Assembly: GCF_008367235.1 (NCBI RefSeq)
Contig: NZ_VTZS01000001.1
Location: forward strand, 1,178,001 to 1,242,000
Reading direction: 5' to 3'
Length of the DNA: 64,000 bases
Source: Pareuzebyella sediminis
GTDB taxonomy: Bacteria > Bacteroidota > Bacteroidia > Flavobacteriales > Flavobacteriaceae
Every line of letters starts with the position of its first letter. Position 1 is the stretch's first letter. Positions 26,720-35,900 of the stretch are shown here, piece after piece. Under the pieces are notes generated by a model. It was not told the origin of the DNA and did not search any database. It saw nothing but the letters and a program-made list of their open reading frames with translations. The translations under genes were made by a program, and so were the position numbers.

Positions 26720-26917
26720 TTATCTTTTTAAATAAATTAAACTTTGTTGAAGTTCTGGTTTATCAGTAGTAAATTGCTCTAACCAGAGTTTAAGTTCCTC
26801 GATTTCTTCGGGGAGTAATCTTGAAACCGCTTTTTTCAGTTCTTTTAAAAACAATTTTGTGTCAAAACTAACTTTTTTTAGCACTGTTTTAGAGTACTCA
26901 AGCATAGCTCTTGCCAT
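26720..26917 (-). CDS. Small conserved flavobacterial protein (65 residues)
   Basis: A helical, basic 65-residue protein: MARAMLEYSKTVLKKVSF, FLKELKKAVSRLLPEEIEELKLWLEQF, and a C-terminal SLIYLKR. From memory, the same opening and ending recur in small proteins across Flavobacteriia, so I call it real. Function is unknown; there is no signal or membrane segment. It sits convergent to oxyR with a shared terminator. Confidence 0.75.
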   Translation of the reverse strand: MARAMLEYSKTVLKKVSFDTKLFLKELKKAVSRLLPEEIEELKLWLEQFTTDKPELQQSLIYLKR

Positions 26918-27051
26918 ATTTCAAAATGTTAAATTAATTAGTTGTTAGGAGTAAAAACTCCTTCTAAAGTTAAACTATTACGACTATATTTTATTGCGAA
27001 ACGCCTGTTAAAAGTTAGCTAAATTCTTGTTAAACCCTTTGTTTTGAGCCG

Positions 27052-28341
27052 ATGAGAAGCCTCTCTATAATATTCAACCCCTTAATAACTTGTAGTTTAA
27101 TTGCGTTCTTCTTTTTGGGGTGTGCCTCTACGACCAGGGCCTTAAGAAAAAGTACCGATGAAATTGTGACATCGCCCTTCTACCAAAACCAGTTCACCGG
27201 TTTTATGCTGTATGATCCGGTAGCCCGCGATACCTTATACAATCTAAACGGTTCTAGATATTTCACGCCCGCTAGCAATACCAAGATATTCACCCTATAC
27301 TCGGCCCTACAGCTTCTCCCAGACCGCATACCCTCCTTAAAGTATGTATTAGAAAATGACACTTTGTATATCGAAGGTACGGGAGACCCGACCTTGCTAC
27401 ATCCATATTTTCAAGATAGTACCGCCATTAAATTCCTGCAAAATCATAAAGATATTGCCCTCTACCTGAACAATTTCGAAGATGCTAAATTAGGGCCAGG
27501 ATGGTCTTGGGGCGACTACCAGTACTACTATCAACCTGAAAGAGGCCCACTACCTCTTTATGGGAATGTCGTAACTATTTCGAATACAGATTCCCTAAGA
27601 GTCACCCCCTTCTATTTTAAGGATAGCGTTATCTCCATAAACTACTCGAAGAATAGAAACCTTGAAAGTAATACCTTCTACTATGCGCTTTCTAGAAACG
27701 ACACGACCGAAATACCATATAGAACGGACTCGGCCTTGACAAAGACCTTATTAGAATCGTTGCTCGGCAAAGAAATCTCTCTGACTCCAAAAATGCCAAA
27801 ATCCGAAAAAAATATTGTGTATGGTATTGCTTCGGATTCCGTGTATAAGCGGATGATGCACGAAAGCGACAATTTTTTAGCGGAACAGCTCCTATTCCTT
27901 GCCTCATCTACCCTTTTGGATACCTTGAATAGCAATGCTGTACGTGAATACATGATCGAGAATCAGCTTTCCGATCTAAAGCAACCGCCCAGATGGGTCG
28001 ATGGTTCAGGGCTGTCAAGATATAACCTGTTCAGCCCGGCATCAATTGTGCAAGTATTGGATAAGCTATATCAAAACACGTCAAGGGAACGATTGTTTAC
28101 CTTTTTCCCGGCAGGTGGGGTATCTGGCACTTTGGAAGATTGGTATGCAGGGAATCCGGACCCTTATATTTATGCCAAGACCGGAAGCCTCAGCAATAAC
28201 CATTGTCTTAGTGGATATTTGATCACCAAATCGGGGAAAACCCTAATCTTTAGTTTCATGAACAATCACTTCAGAGAGTCGTCATCTGAAGTAAAAAAAA
28301 GAATGCAACTCGTACTAGAACAGATCAGGGATACGTATTAG
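27052..28341 (+). CDS. D-alanyl-D-alanine carboxypeptidase/endopeptidase (PBP4 family) lipoprotein
   Basis: The 429-residue protein has a lipoprotein signal (AFFFLGCAS). It is a low-molecular-mass penicillin-binding protein of the S13 family: ASNTKIFTLYSALQLL carries the SxxK nucleophile, ESDNFLAEQLLF the SxN motif, and YAKTGSLSNNHCLSGY the KTG motif. TGDPTL and WVDGSGLSRYN are further S13 landmarks. It acts in the periplasm trimming or cleaving peptidoglycan cross-links; the lipobox suggests membrane anchoring, while E. coli PBP4 is soluble. Confidence 0.9.
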   Translation: MRSLSIIFNPLITCSLIAFFFLGCASTTRALRKSTDEIVTSPFYQNQFTGFMLYDPVARDTLYNLNGSRYFTPASNTKIFTLYSALQLLPDRIPSLKYVLENDTLYIEGTGDPTLLHPYFQDSTAIKFLQNHKDIALYLNNFEDAKLGPGWSWGDYQYYYQPERGPLPLYGNVVTISNTDSLRVTPFYFKDSVISINYSKNRNLESNTFYYALSRNDTTEIPYRTDSALTKTLLESLLGKEISLTPKMPKSEKNIVYGIASDSVYKRMMHESDNFLAEQLLFLASSTLLDTLNSNAVREYMIENQLSDLKQPPRWVDGSGLSRYNLFSPASIVQVLDKLYQNTSRERLFTFFPAGGVSGTLEDWYAGNPDPYIYAKTGSLSNNHCLSGYLITKSGKTLIFSFMNNHFRESSSEVKKRMQLVLEQIRDTY

Positions 28342-28345
28342 CAAA

Positions 28346-28930
28346 TTATTCCAATAATTTATGAAGAGCGGCATATTGCAACAGGAGAATGGTTTTGGCA
28401 TCTTTAATCTCGCCCGTACGTATCATTTCCAAGGCTTTTTTAAAAGGATATTCCAACACCTCGATATTTTCGGTCTCATCGGCGGCACCGCCGCCTTCCC
28501 CAACTTTCATTTTTGGTTCATAGGCAGCGACAAAATAATACAGTATTTCGGTCACCGAACCTGGTGACATATAGGATTCAAAAACTTTTTCCACCTCGTC
28601 TATACGATAGCCGGTTTCTTCTTCAACTTCTTTTTTTATGCAATCTTTCGGATGATCACCATCAAGGAGTCCAGCACATACTTCCACCATCATGCCGTCT
28701 TCGTTACCGTTCACATATGTGGGCATACGAAACTGCTTGGTCAATACCACCGTACCCTTTTTTTTATTGAACAGTAAAATGGCCGCCCCATTTCCGCGGT
28801 CGTAGGCCTCGCGTTCCTGTATTTCCCATGAGCCGTCGTCTTTTTGGTACTCATAGGTAAATTTGTTCAAAGTGTACCAATTATCGGAAAGCACTTCTTT
28901 TTTAATGTTTTTAATTCTATGGTTCCGCAT
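28346..28930 (-). CDS. nudK: NudK-like Nudix hydrolase (GDP-mannose pyrophosphatase type)
   Basis: A 194-residue Nudix protein. The Nudix box region reads AGLLDGDHPKDCIKKEVEEETGY, with the EExG core intact. Outside the box, LTKQFRMPTYVNGN, ESYMSPGSVTEILYYFVA and the DAKTILLLQYA ending match E. coli NudK, which hydrolyses GDP-mannose. It is convergent with the PBP4 gene (4-nt gap) and 12 nt downstream of the gluconate-dehydrogenase-like gene, so it may be co-transcribed with the GMC pair. Confidence 0.85.
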   Translation of the reverse strand: MRNHRIKNIKKEVLSDNWYTLNKFTYEYQKDDGSWEIQEREAYDRGNGAAILLFNKKKGTVVLTKQFRMPTYVNGNEDGMMVEVCAGLLDGDHPKDCIKKEVEEETGYRIDEVEKVFESYMSPGSVTEILYYFVAAYEPKMKVGEGGGAADETENIEVLEYPFKKALEMIRTGEIKDAKTILLLQYAALHKLLE

Positions 28931-28942
28931 TAAAATAATAGA

Positions 28943-29536
28943 TTACAAACTCCAGCGGTTTCCCACTTCGGAAATCGGCTTGCATGGTTCAAAACCACCA
29001 GGAATAGGGTCATAACTAAGTACTTTTTCTCCCATTTCTTCGGAGGTGAAATAGGCCCAAATTGCCATTGCCTTCATGGCCCGATAAAAGCCTATAGGTT
29101 CTTGATCACCAACCGAGGTACCCCAAACCCCGGGATTGAACTTTGCCGAATTCGCTTCCTGGCTTTTCAATACTTCGACCCTTTCGGTTTCGCCTAAATT
29201 GATAAAATCATCACCATAGTCTTTCTTACACTCGGCATTAAAAACGGCAATCCGATTTCGCATAGCTTCTTGACCTTCTTTATCATAAGTATGGGCGATT
29301 ACCTTATCGATAAACATATCGACCTTAACGTCCAAGGCTCCAGGGGTATCGGTACGCGGAAGTATCATATCGACCAAAGCAGAAATAGTTTTAGCTTCCT
29401 TTTCTTTAAAAAACTGCGGCCGCCAATCTGATCGGGTTTCGTTCTTACATGATTGCAATAGCGATAAAAAAGAAGGCATACATACGGTGGCACCCGCCAA
29501 AAACCCCGCTTGTTTGAGCGCTTTTCTCCTGTTCAT
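28943..29536 (-). CDS. Gluconate 2-dehydrogenase subunit 3 family protein, Tat-exported
   Basis: The 197-residue protein begins with a twin-arginine type signal (MNRRKALKQAGFLAGATV) and a lipobox-like SLLQSCKN. The core has ALVDMILPRTDTPGALD and a C-terminal YFTSEEMGEKVLSYDPIPGGFEPC, the typical subunit 3 pattern. Its partner, the GMC oxidoreductase gene, ends 3 nt upstream. In related systems subunit 3 is needed to export and assemble the flavoprotein subunit, which lacks its own signal. Confidence 0.85.
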   Translation of the reverse strand: MNRRKALKQAGFLAGATVCMPSFLSLLQSCKNETRSDWRPQFFKEKEAKTISALVDMILPRTDTPGALDVKVDMFIDKVIAHTYDKEGQEAMRNRIAVFNAECKKDYGDDFINLGETERVEVLKSQEANSAKFNPGVWGTSVGDQEPIGFYRAMKAMAIWAYFTSEEMGEKVLSYDPIPGGFEPCKPISEVGNRWSL

Positions 29537-29539
29537 GGT

Positions 29540-31240
29540 TTAAATATTTCGTTTTTTCATTTCAGATACGGCGTAATTGGCAGCCCTAGCTGTTAGGGCC
29601 ATATAAGTCAGGGAAGGATTAACACATGAAGATGAAGTCATACAGGCTCCATCGGTCACAAAAACATTTTTTGCACTGTGCACTTGATTGAATCCGTTCA
29701 ATACGGAAGTTTTAGGGTCACGGCCCATACGTGCCGTTCCCATTTCATGCACACCGTATCCAGGTGGATGTTCATTGTCAAAACCTAACACGTCTTGTAG
29801 TCCTGCTTTTTCAAGCATCTCCACGGCATCATTCTGAATTTGGTTATTCAATGCTTTCTCATTTTCCTTGAACTCGGCGTCGATAGACAAGGTGGGTTGT
29901 CCCCATTTGTCGGTTACGTCTTTATTGAGGTACACTTTGTTCTCATGGTAGGGCAAACATTCGGCAAAACCGGTAATGAAAAATTCCCAAGGACCGGGTT
30001 TTAAAATGCCATCTTTGAAATCGGCACCGAACGACTCTATATTCGCCGGATTACCGCCCCTAAAACCTCCTCCCTGATAACCGAAGCCACGTAAGAACTT
30101 ATCGGATCGGGTCTTTTCATCGATATTCACATAGCGGGGAATATAAATGCCATTGGGCCTTCTCCCTTTATAATATTTATCTTCAAAACCGTTGACTTTC
30201 CCCGTGGCCCCTACCCTATAGGTGTGATCCATTAAATTATGACCCAATACCCCACTATCGTTGCCCAAGCCGTTCTCGAACCGATTGGAAACTGAATTCA
30301 TAAGTATTTGGGTCGTACTGAGGGTTGAGGCGTTCACGAAAACGATTTTAGCCGAATATTCAATATCCTCATTCGTTTCTGCATCGATGATACGTACCCC
30401 GGTTACTTTTTCTTTGGTGTCGTCATAAATAACGGACTGTACAATGGAAAAAGGTCTGATGGTAAGGTTACCTGTAGCATTTGCCGGTGGCAAGGTGACT
30501 GCATTACTGCTAAAATAAGCTCCGTAAGGACAACCCCTACTGCACCTGTTTCGATATTGACATTGGCCCCTACCGTTGTGTGGCTGTGTTAAGTGGGCCA
30601 CGCGACCAATAATCATATGCCTTCCGGGAAAGTCTTTTTCAATTCTACCCTTCACATGCTTTTCTACACAATTAAGCGCCATGGGCGGCAAAAAATGGCT
30701 ATCCGGTAGTTGTGGTAGCCCCAGGGGCTCTCCACTTATACCTGCGAATTTTTCAACATAAGTGTACCACGGTTCGATATCCTTATAGCGAATGGGCCAG
30801 TCAACACCATGACCGTCCTTTGCATTGGCCTCAAAATCAAGGTCACTCCATCGATACGTTTGCTTCCCCCAAAGCAAAGACTTACCGCCCATTTGGTGGC
30901 CCCGTAGCCAAAGAAAAGGCTTGACCTCGGTGTAGGGATTGGCCGCATCATCCGCCCAAAAATGTTCGGTATCTGCACCGACCCAACCCGACCTAATATT
31001 CTTGTAATGTTTCTTCTTCTGTTCTGGGGTCAAACCTCCACGATATTCCATGTCCCACGGGTCAAGGTGCATTGTGGGATAGTCTTTTACATGCTCTACA
31101 ATCGGGCCACGCTCAAGCACCAACGTTCTAAGTCCTTTTTCACATAGTTCTTTGGCGGCCCATCCCCCACTGATACCCGATCCGATTACTATGGCATCGT
31201 AGGTCATGTCTTTTTTTGCATCGATGTTATAATTGGCCAT
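29540..31240 (-). CDS. GMC family oxidoreductase (flavoprotein)
   Basis: The start at 31240 (MANYNIDAKK) is used; the longer frame to 31282 adds 14 residues before the FAD motif. The 566-residue protein has the FAD-binding DAIVIGSGISGGWAAKEL and LVLERG, then the sugar-oxidase-type GGKSLLWG, CSRGCPYGAY with Cys residues, and the C-terminal HEMGTARMG and NVFVTDGACMTSSSCVNPSLTYMALTAR carrying the His/Asn active-site pair. It probably oxidises a sugar or sugar acid in the periplasm, co-exported with subunit 3. Confidence 0.88.
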   Translation of the reverse strand: MANYNIDAKKDMTYDAIVIGSGISGGWAAKELCEKGLRTLVLERGPIVEHVKDYPTMHLDPWDMEYRGGLTPEQKKKHYKNIRSGWVGADTEHFWADDAANPYTEVKPFLWLRGHQMGGKSLLWGKQTYRWSDLDFEANAKDGHGVDWPIRYKDIEPWYTYVEKFAGISGEPLGLPQLPDSHFLPPMALNCVEKHVKGRIEKDFPGRHMIIGRVAHLTQPHNGRGQCQYRNRCSRGCPYGAYFSSNAVTLPPANATGNLTIRPFSIVQSVIYDDTKEKVTGVRIIDAETNEDIEYSAKIVFVNASTLSTTQILMNSVSNRFENGLGNDSGVLGHNLMDHTYRVGATGKVNGFEDKYYKGRRPNGIYIPRYVNIDEKTRSDKFLRGFGYQGGGFRGGNPANIESFGADFKDGILKPGPWEFFITGFAECLPYHENKVYLNKDVTDKWGQPTLSIDAEFKENEKALNNQIQNDAVEMLEKAGLQDVLGFDNEHPPGYGVHEMGTARMGRDPKTSVLNGFNQVHSAKNVFVTDGACMTSSSCVNPSLTYMALTARAANYAVSEMKKRNI

Positions 31241-31414
31241 AAATTCCGCTATAATTATCCTTCGAAGATAGGGATTATTCAATCAGGCGACAAAAAATTA
31301 CGATTATCCTAAAAGGTTAGCAGTCTGTTTTCCAGACCGGGATACTGCTATCGAAAATTTGTAACTTACTCCATATGTTAATCGAATATTAATACTTCTA
31401 AATCGGCCTCTATT

Positions 31415-32986
31415 TTGAAAAAATCAATTTTGTTCCTTAACTGCATCTTTCTCTTAATCAGCGGTTGCAACTCAAAGAAAGAGAAAAATGACGTGACAAA
31501 TAACCTTCCCCGAATTGCAATTGCCGGCCTAGGTATTGAGTCGAGTACCTTTTCACCTGCAAAGACCCAAGAAGAAGCATTTCATGCCAGAATCGGCGAT
31601 TCGATTTTTACCCGCTATCCTTTTTTTGCTGATAGCTCAACCATCCGAAAACGGGCAGAATGGGTGCCTACACTATTGGGCAAATCATTACCAGGGGGAA
31701 TCGTTACCCGAGAAGCGTATGAGTCTTTGGTCGGGAAAACCCTCACCATGTTAAAAAATAGTGGCCCCTACGACGGCCTTTTCTTTGATATTCATGGAGC
31801 CATGAGCGTAGAGGGCTTAGAGGACGCCGAGGGGGATCTTATCAAACGTATTCGAGAGGTAATCGGACCCGATGTACTTGTATCTACATCGATGGACTTG
31901 CACGGCAATGTCTCCGAACGTTTAGCTCGACATTCCGACCTTATTACATGCTACAGGATGGCACCGCACGAAGACGCTTTGGAATCGAAGGAAAGGGCAA
32001 TTACCAACCTATTGGACCGGCTGGAAAGCGGGAAGGGAAAGCCTGCCTATAAAGTACGTATACCAGTACCTATTCTACTACCAGGAGAAAAAACAAGTAC
32101 GCGTATTGAGCCAGGTAAAAGCCTCTACGCCAAAGTTCCGGATGTGGCCGATCAAGAAGGCATAGTAGATGCGGCCATTTGGATCGGCTATGCATGGGCC
32201 GATGAACCCCGTAACCATGGGGTAGTAATGGTAACCGGCGATGACAAAGATAAAGTAGTTGCGGGAGCGGAGAAGTTGGCACAGGCCTTTTGGGATGTTC
32301 GTAACGAATTTGAGTTTGTCGCCCCGGTAGCAACCTTGGAAGAAAGCTTGGCCATGGCTTTGAAAAGCGATAAAAAACCTTATATGATTAGTGATATGGG
32401 CGATAACCCGACCGCTGGGGGTGCAGGGGATGTTACTTGGACGTTGAGGGAGCTCTTAGCACGGCCCGAGTTCAAATCGGAAAACGGACCTTCGCTGATT
32501 TACGCGTCGATTCCCGGTCCTGAACTGATCAAAGAAGCCCTAAAACTTGGTATAGGCGAGAAGGTTTCTGCCACGGTCGGCGCAGCGGTAGACCATCGAT
32601 TCGCCCCTCCTTTAGAGCTTACCGGAACTATTACCGCCATTCATGAAGGGGACCGTGATGCAGAAGTAGAAGTCGTCGTTAAAACGGGAAGCATCCACGT
32701 CATCGTAACCCAAAAAAGAAAGCCTTATCATCAAGAAAGCGATTTTACCGATTTGGGACTGCAACCTAGGGAAACGGATATCGTTGTAGTTAAAATAGGA
32801 TATTTGGTTCCGGAATTGTATGATATGCGAGGGGACTGGATAATGGCCTTGACACCAGGTGGTGTAGACCAAGATTTAGAGCGCCTGGGATACAAAAATA
32901 TTAAAAGACCGATGTTTCCTTTAGATAAAAACATGGAGGAACCCGACCTCAAAGCCCAATTAGTACCCGCATCCGACGAATTATAA
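31415..32986 (+). CDS. M81 family (MlrC-like) lipoprotein, TTG start
   Basis: The 523-residue protein starts at TTG (31415), which gives a full lipoprotein signal (KKSILFLNCIFLLISGC); no ATG lies between it and the core domain. The core matches MlrC: IAGLGIESSTFSP, FFDIHGAMSVEGLEDAEGD, STSMDLHGNVS, YRMAPHEDALES, and the C-terminal DMGDNPTAGGAGDVTW. MlrC in Sphingomonas is linked to degradation of microcystin peptides; here it is lipid-anchored, which suggests a periplasmic or surface peptidase role. Metal-binding Asp/His positions look intact. Confidence 0.85.
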   Translation: MKKSILFLNCIFLLISGCNSKKEKNDVTNNLPRIAIAGLGIESSTFSPAKTQEEAFHARIGDSIFTRYPFFADSSTIRKRAEWVPTLLGKSLPGGIVTREAYESLVGKTLTMLKNSGPYDGLFFDIHGAMSVEGLEDAEGDLIKRIREVIGPDVLVSTSMDLHGNVSERLARHSDLITCYRMAPHEDALESKERAITNLLDRLESGKGKPAYKVRIPVPILLPGEKTSTRIEPGKSLYAKVPDVADQEGIVDAAIWIGYAWADEPRNHGVVMVTGDDKDKVVAGAEKLAQAFWDVRNEFEFVAPVATLEESLAMALKSDKKPYMISDMGDNPTAGGAGDVTWTLRELLARPEFKSENGPSLIYASIPGPELIKEALKLGIGEKVSATVGAAVDHRFAPPLELTGTITAIHEGDRDAEVEVVVKTGSIHVIVTQKRKPYHQESDFTDLGLQPRETDIVVVKIGYLVPELYDMRGDWIMALTPGGVDQDLERLGYKNIKRPMFPLDKNMEEPDLKAQLVPASDEL

Positions 32987-33002
32987 TATTCTGGGCACAG
33001 CA

Positions 33003-33422
33003 CTAGTGGGGTTCGACCTGAAAAATCTTTTCAATATTATATTTTGAGACCGGCTTTTCAAAATATCCTTGTATTGCGGGATGTTCTTTCGCTCTCTGCA
33101 GATCTTTGGAACTTGTAAAAGCCGACAAAATGTATATGGCCGTTTTGCTCGATTTACTCGATATGGTTTTCAATTCGTCTAAAAAATCCCAACCGCTCAT
33201 ATTGGGCATGACAAGATCCAACAAAATAATGTCCGGTAACCTTTTACCGTCCTGAATACAATCGGAATACACCTTTAGGGCTACCTCACCACTATCAAAA
33301 TCAACCACTCTGCATTTAGGATTACCCTGTTCGATGCCGTATCGGGCCGCGAACAAGGAAACGAGATCATCATCTATTATCCATACCAATGGCTTATCGG
33401 CCAGTTGCGAGTTAGGATTCAT
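33003..33422 (-). CDS. Single-domain (CheY-like) response regulator
   Basis: A 139-residue stand-alone receiver domain. WIIDDDLVSLFAARY has the acidic pocket, LLDLVMPNMSGWDFLDEL the phospho-acceptor Asp, YILSAFTSS the Ser/Thr position and YFEKPVS the conserved Lys. There is no output domain, so it works through protein contact with another regulator or kinase. It has its own consensus promoter (33461-33492) and is convergent with the M81 gene. Confidence 0.88.
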   Translation of the reverse strand: MNPNSQLADKPLVWIIDDDLVSLFAARYGIEQGNPKCRVVDFDSGEVALKVYSDCIQDGKRLPDIILLDLVMPNMSGWDFLDELKTISSKSSKTAIYILSAFTSSKDLQRAKEHPAIQGYFEKPVSKYNIEKIFQVEPH

Positions 33423-33460
33423 TTCCCCTTAGTTTAGTTGTATCGGTTACTCAAGTGTCG

Positions 33461-33492
33461 TAAATCTAGTATTTATGCCGAATTAAAGCAAA
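33461..33492 (-). promoter_or_regulatory. Bacteroidota promoter for the receiver gene
   Basis: On the minus strand TTTG (33492-33489) and TAGATTTA (33468-33461) are 20 nt apart, a near match to the -33/-7 consensus of Bacteroidota sigma factors. It puts the start point about 30 nt before the ATG at 33422. Confidence 0.6.
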
Positions 33493-33622
33493 TAGTTGCC
33501 GTAAAACTATGGAATACATATCTAAGTACAGGATTGTAATTATATCTTGTTTGGTTATTTATATTACATTTAGGCAAAACCGAATTACAGTTTGTCAAAT
33601 GGCTAACAACTCTTCAAGTATA

Positions 33623-35107
33623 ATGAAAAGAATCTATCTAATACTCTGTCTACTTTTATCGATGCATACCTATGCGACCGAAAAATGGGAAATCTTTGAA
33701 TTATCCATGAAAGGGCCCAAAGTTGAAAATCCCTTTACGGATATTAATGTACGCGCAGAGTTCAAATATAAGAATTACTCGTATTATGTAGACGGTTTTT
33801 ATGATGGGAACCAAACATATAAAATCAGGTTTATGCCTCTATTCGAGGGGGAGTGGAATTATAGCGTTCACAGTGATAGCCCTGCAATTAAATCTTATAC
33901 AGGTACCTTTACGTGCACCCCGCCCAAGGCGGACAACCATGGGCCAGTATCTGTTCGCGACACCTTCCACTTTGTGTATGCTGACGGACGCCCCTACTAC
34001 CCTATTGGCACAACGGCCTATGCTTGGGTTCATCAGGAAAAAAAATTGATTCAAGAGACCCTTGAAACATTAGGGAACCATACGTTTAATAAAATACGTA
34101 TGACCGTCATGCCGAAATATTATGGCCGTTACGTCTCAAACGAACCGCCACATTATCCTTATGAAGGCTCCCAAGATTCAGGTTGGGACCGTAAAAGGTT
34201 TAATGTAGAATTTTTTCAACACTTGGAAAAACAGGTCGACGCTCTAAAAGACTTAAATATCGAGGCCGACATCATTCTTTTCCATCCTTATGACAAGTGG
34301 GGATTTGATGAGGGAAGCATTGAAGAGAATAGATTCTATCTCAAATATCTGGTGGCAAGGTTGGCAGCCTATCGCAATGTCTGGTGGAGCATGGCCAATG
34401 AATACGATATTATGAACAAACCTGATTCGGAGTGGAAATCATATTTTGAACAACTTTTGTTATCAGACCCTTATAGCCACTTAAAATCCATTCATAATGG
34501 TAAAGGATGGTACAACCACTCACTCCCATGGATTACCCATTTAAGTGTTCAAACTCCTTTTTTGGAAAAAACCCAGCAATGGCGAGAGACCTATCATAAA
34601 CCTGTCATCAATGATGAGTTCGTGTACGAGGGCAATGTTCCTTTCGATTGGGGCAACCTGACCGCAGAAGAGACCGTAAACCGTTTTTGGACGATGTACT
34701 GCCGCGGTGGATATGCCTCTCATGGGGAAACCTACAGGCATCCGGAAAATATATTATGGTGGGCAAAAGGGGGCAAGCTCTATGGAAAAAGCCCTGATCG
34801 TTTGGCTTTTTTACATAAAATTATGCGAGAGGCACCGAGACATGGGCTACAACCGATTCATACCGCTTGGAACAAAGAGACCTATCTCTTTAAAAATGAT
34901 TCGTACTTTCTGTATTACTATGGAAATAGCCAGCAGGCCTCTGCCCTGCTCAAACTATCGGAAGACAAGAACTATACGTTAGAAATTATCGATGCATGGA
35001 ATATGACCATAGAGGAGCTTCCTGAAGTATATCATGGTGTAACCGAGATTGAACTCCCCCAAAGACCCTATATAGCGGTGAGGGCCCGATCAATTTCATC
35101 TCATTAA
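33623..35107 (+). CDS. Secreted DUF5060/DUF4038-type glycoside hydrolase
   Basis: The start at 33623 is chosen because MKRIYLILCLLLSMHTYATEK is a clean signal peptide; the longer frame from 33509 adds a second hydrophobic run. The 494-residue protein has an N-terminal DUF5060 beta-sandwich (FELSMKGPKVENPFTD, RFMPLFEGEWNYSV), an apiosidase-like TIM barrel (YPIGTTAYAWVHQ, WWSMANEYDIMN, KPVINDEFVYEG, the last two holding the likely acid/base and nucleophile Glu), and a C-terminal DUF5605 sandwich (YFLYYYGNSQQ). It probably cleaves plant or algal side-chain sugars. Its stop overlaps the next gene's stop by 4 nt. Confidence 0.85.
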   Translation: MKRIYLILCLLLSMHTYATEKWEIFELSMKGPKVENPFTDINVRAEFKYKNYSYYVDGFYDGNQTYKIRFMPLFEGEWNYSVHSDSPAIKSYTGTFTCTPPKADNHGPVSVRDTFHFVYADGRPYYPIGTTAYAWVHQEKKLIQETLETLGNHTFNKIRMTVMPKYYGRYVSNEPPHYPYEGSQDSGWDRKRFNVEFFQHLEKQVDALKDLNIEADIILFHPYDKWGFDEGSIEENRFYLKYLVARLAAYRNVWWSMANEYDIMNKPDSEWKSYFEQLLLSDPYSHLKSIHNGKGWYNHSLPWITHLSVQTPFLEKTQQWRETYHKPVINDEFVYEGNVPFDWGNLTAEETVNRFWTMYCRGGYASHGETYRHPENILWWAKGGKLYGKSPDRLAFLHKIMREAPRHGLQPIHTAWNKETYLFKNDSYFLYYYGNSQQASALLKLSEDKNYTLEIIDAWNMTIEELPEVYHGVTEIELPQRPYIAVRARSISSH

Positions 35108-35757
35108 ACGGTGATCGCCCTGTTCAGATATTTTCGAAAAGGCAACATTTCTTGATAAACTTCGATGACCTTGTCCTCAAAATGGTCTTGTAGAACTTCT
35201 TTTGTAGCAAAAGAATGGACGACGGCAAAAGTCTTATTTCGCAATAAATCGATATGCGGGTGGTCATTCGAAAAACCTTTTGGTGACTTTACCAACTTGG
35301 TATCCTCGTAAAGTCCGCCGAATACTTTCTTAAATGATGTTTTTTCCAAGATTTCTTGGAGTTCTTCCCCATTATAGTCGATGGCCTCGCGGATACTCCT
35401 AAGGCGTTTGGCTTCCGGTCTCCAAAAGCCCCCGGCCAATAACGAACGTTCTATACCTATTTCAATATAAAAATCGCCCGTTCCGGGGCGCTTGTCCAAA
35501 CCAGAGCCAAAGTGGTCTTTATAGATGGGCTTTTCGGGATGGAACATAAGGTTATTATTGATTCTGTTGATTCCCTTCCTCCCCGGCGTATCGTAATAAT
35601 CAGGGTCGATCAACCCCATTTTTACGTTCATATGATCGAGCCAACCAATAAAATCGTTTCGTACCTCTTTGTACCAGTTGCGGTGGCTGTCCATCCATTC
35701 CTTGGAATTGTTCTTGTTGAGTTCCTCTAAAAAGTGAATTAAATTTTTGAAATCCAT
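35104..35757 (-). CDS. DUF2461 family protein
   Basis: A 217-residue protein of the DUF2461 (TIGR02453) family: FLEELNKNNSKEWMDSHRNWY near the start, INRINNNLMFHPEKPIYKDHFGSGL, then DFYIEIGIERSLLAGGFW and PHIDLLRNKTFAVVH. The family is widespread and of unknown function; no active site is established. It is convergent with the glycoside hydrolase, and the two stop codons overlap by 4 nt. Confidence 0.85.
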   Translation of the reverse strand: MDFKNLIHFLEELNKNNSKEWMDSHRNWYKEVRNDFIGWLDHMNVKMGLIDPDYYDTPGRKGINRINNNLMFHPEKPIYKDHFGSGLDKRPGTGDFYIEIGIERSLLAGGFWRPEAKRLRSIREAIDYNGEELQEILEKTSFKKVFGGLYEDTKLVKSPKGFSNDHPHIDLLRNKTFAVVHSFATKEVLQDHFEDKVIEVYQEMLPFRKYLNRAITV

Positions 35758-35900
35758 GGGTCGAAAGTACGGTATAGCATCCGGAAATTACAAATTAGTC
35801 GAGGTAAAAATATGATCCGAGCAACTAAGTTCCCCGCTATACTGTCAAAACCCAAATAGGTTCTGCCCCACTGGCCAGCGGCCATGGTCCGTATTTGAAG

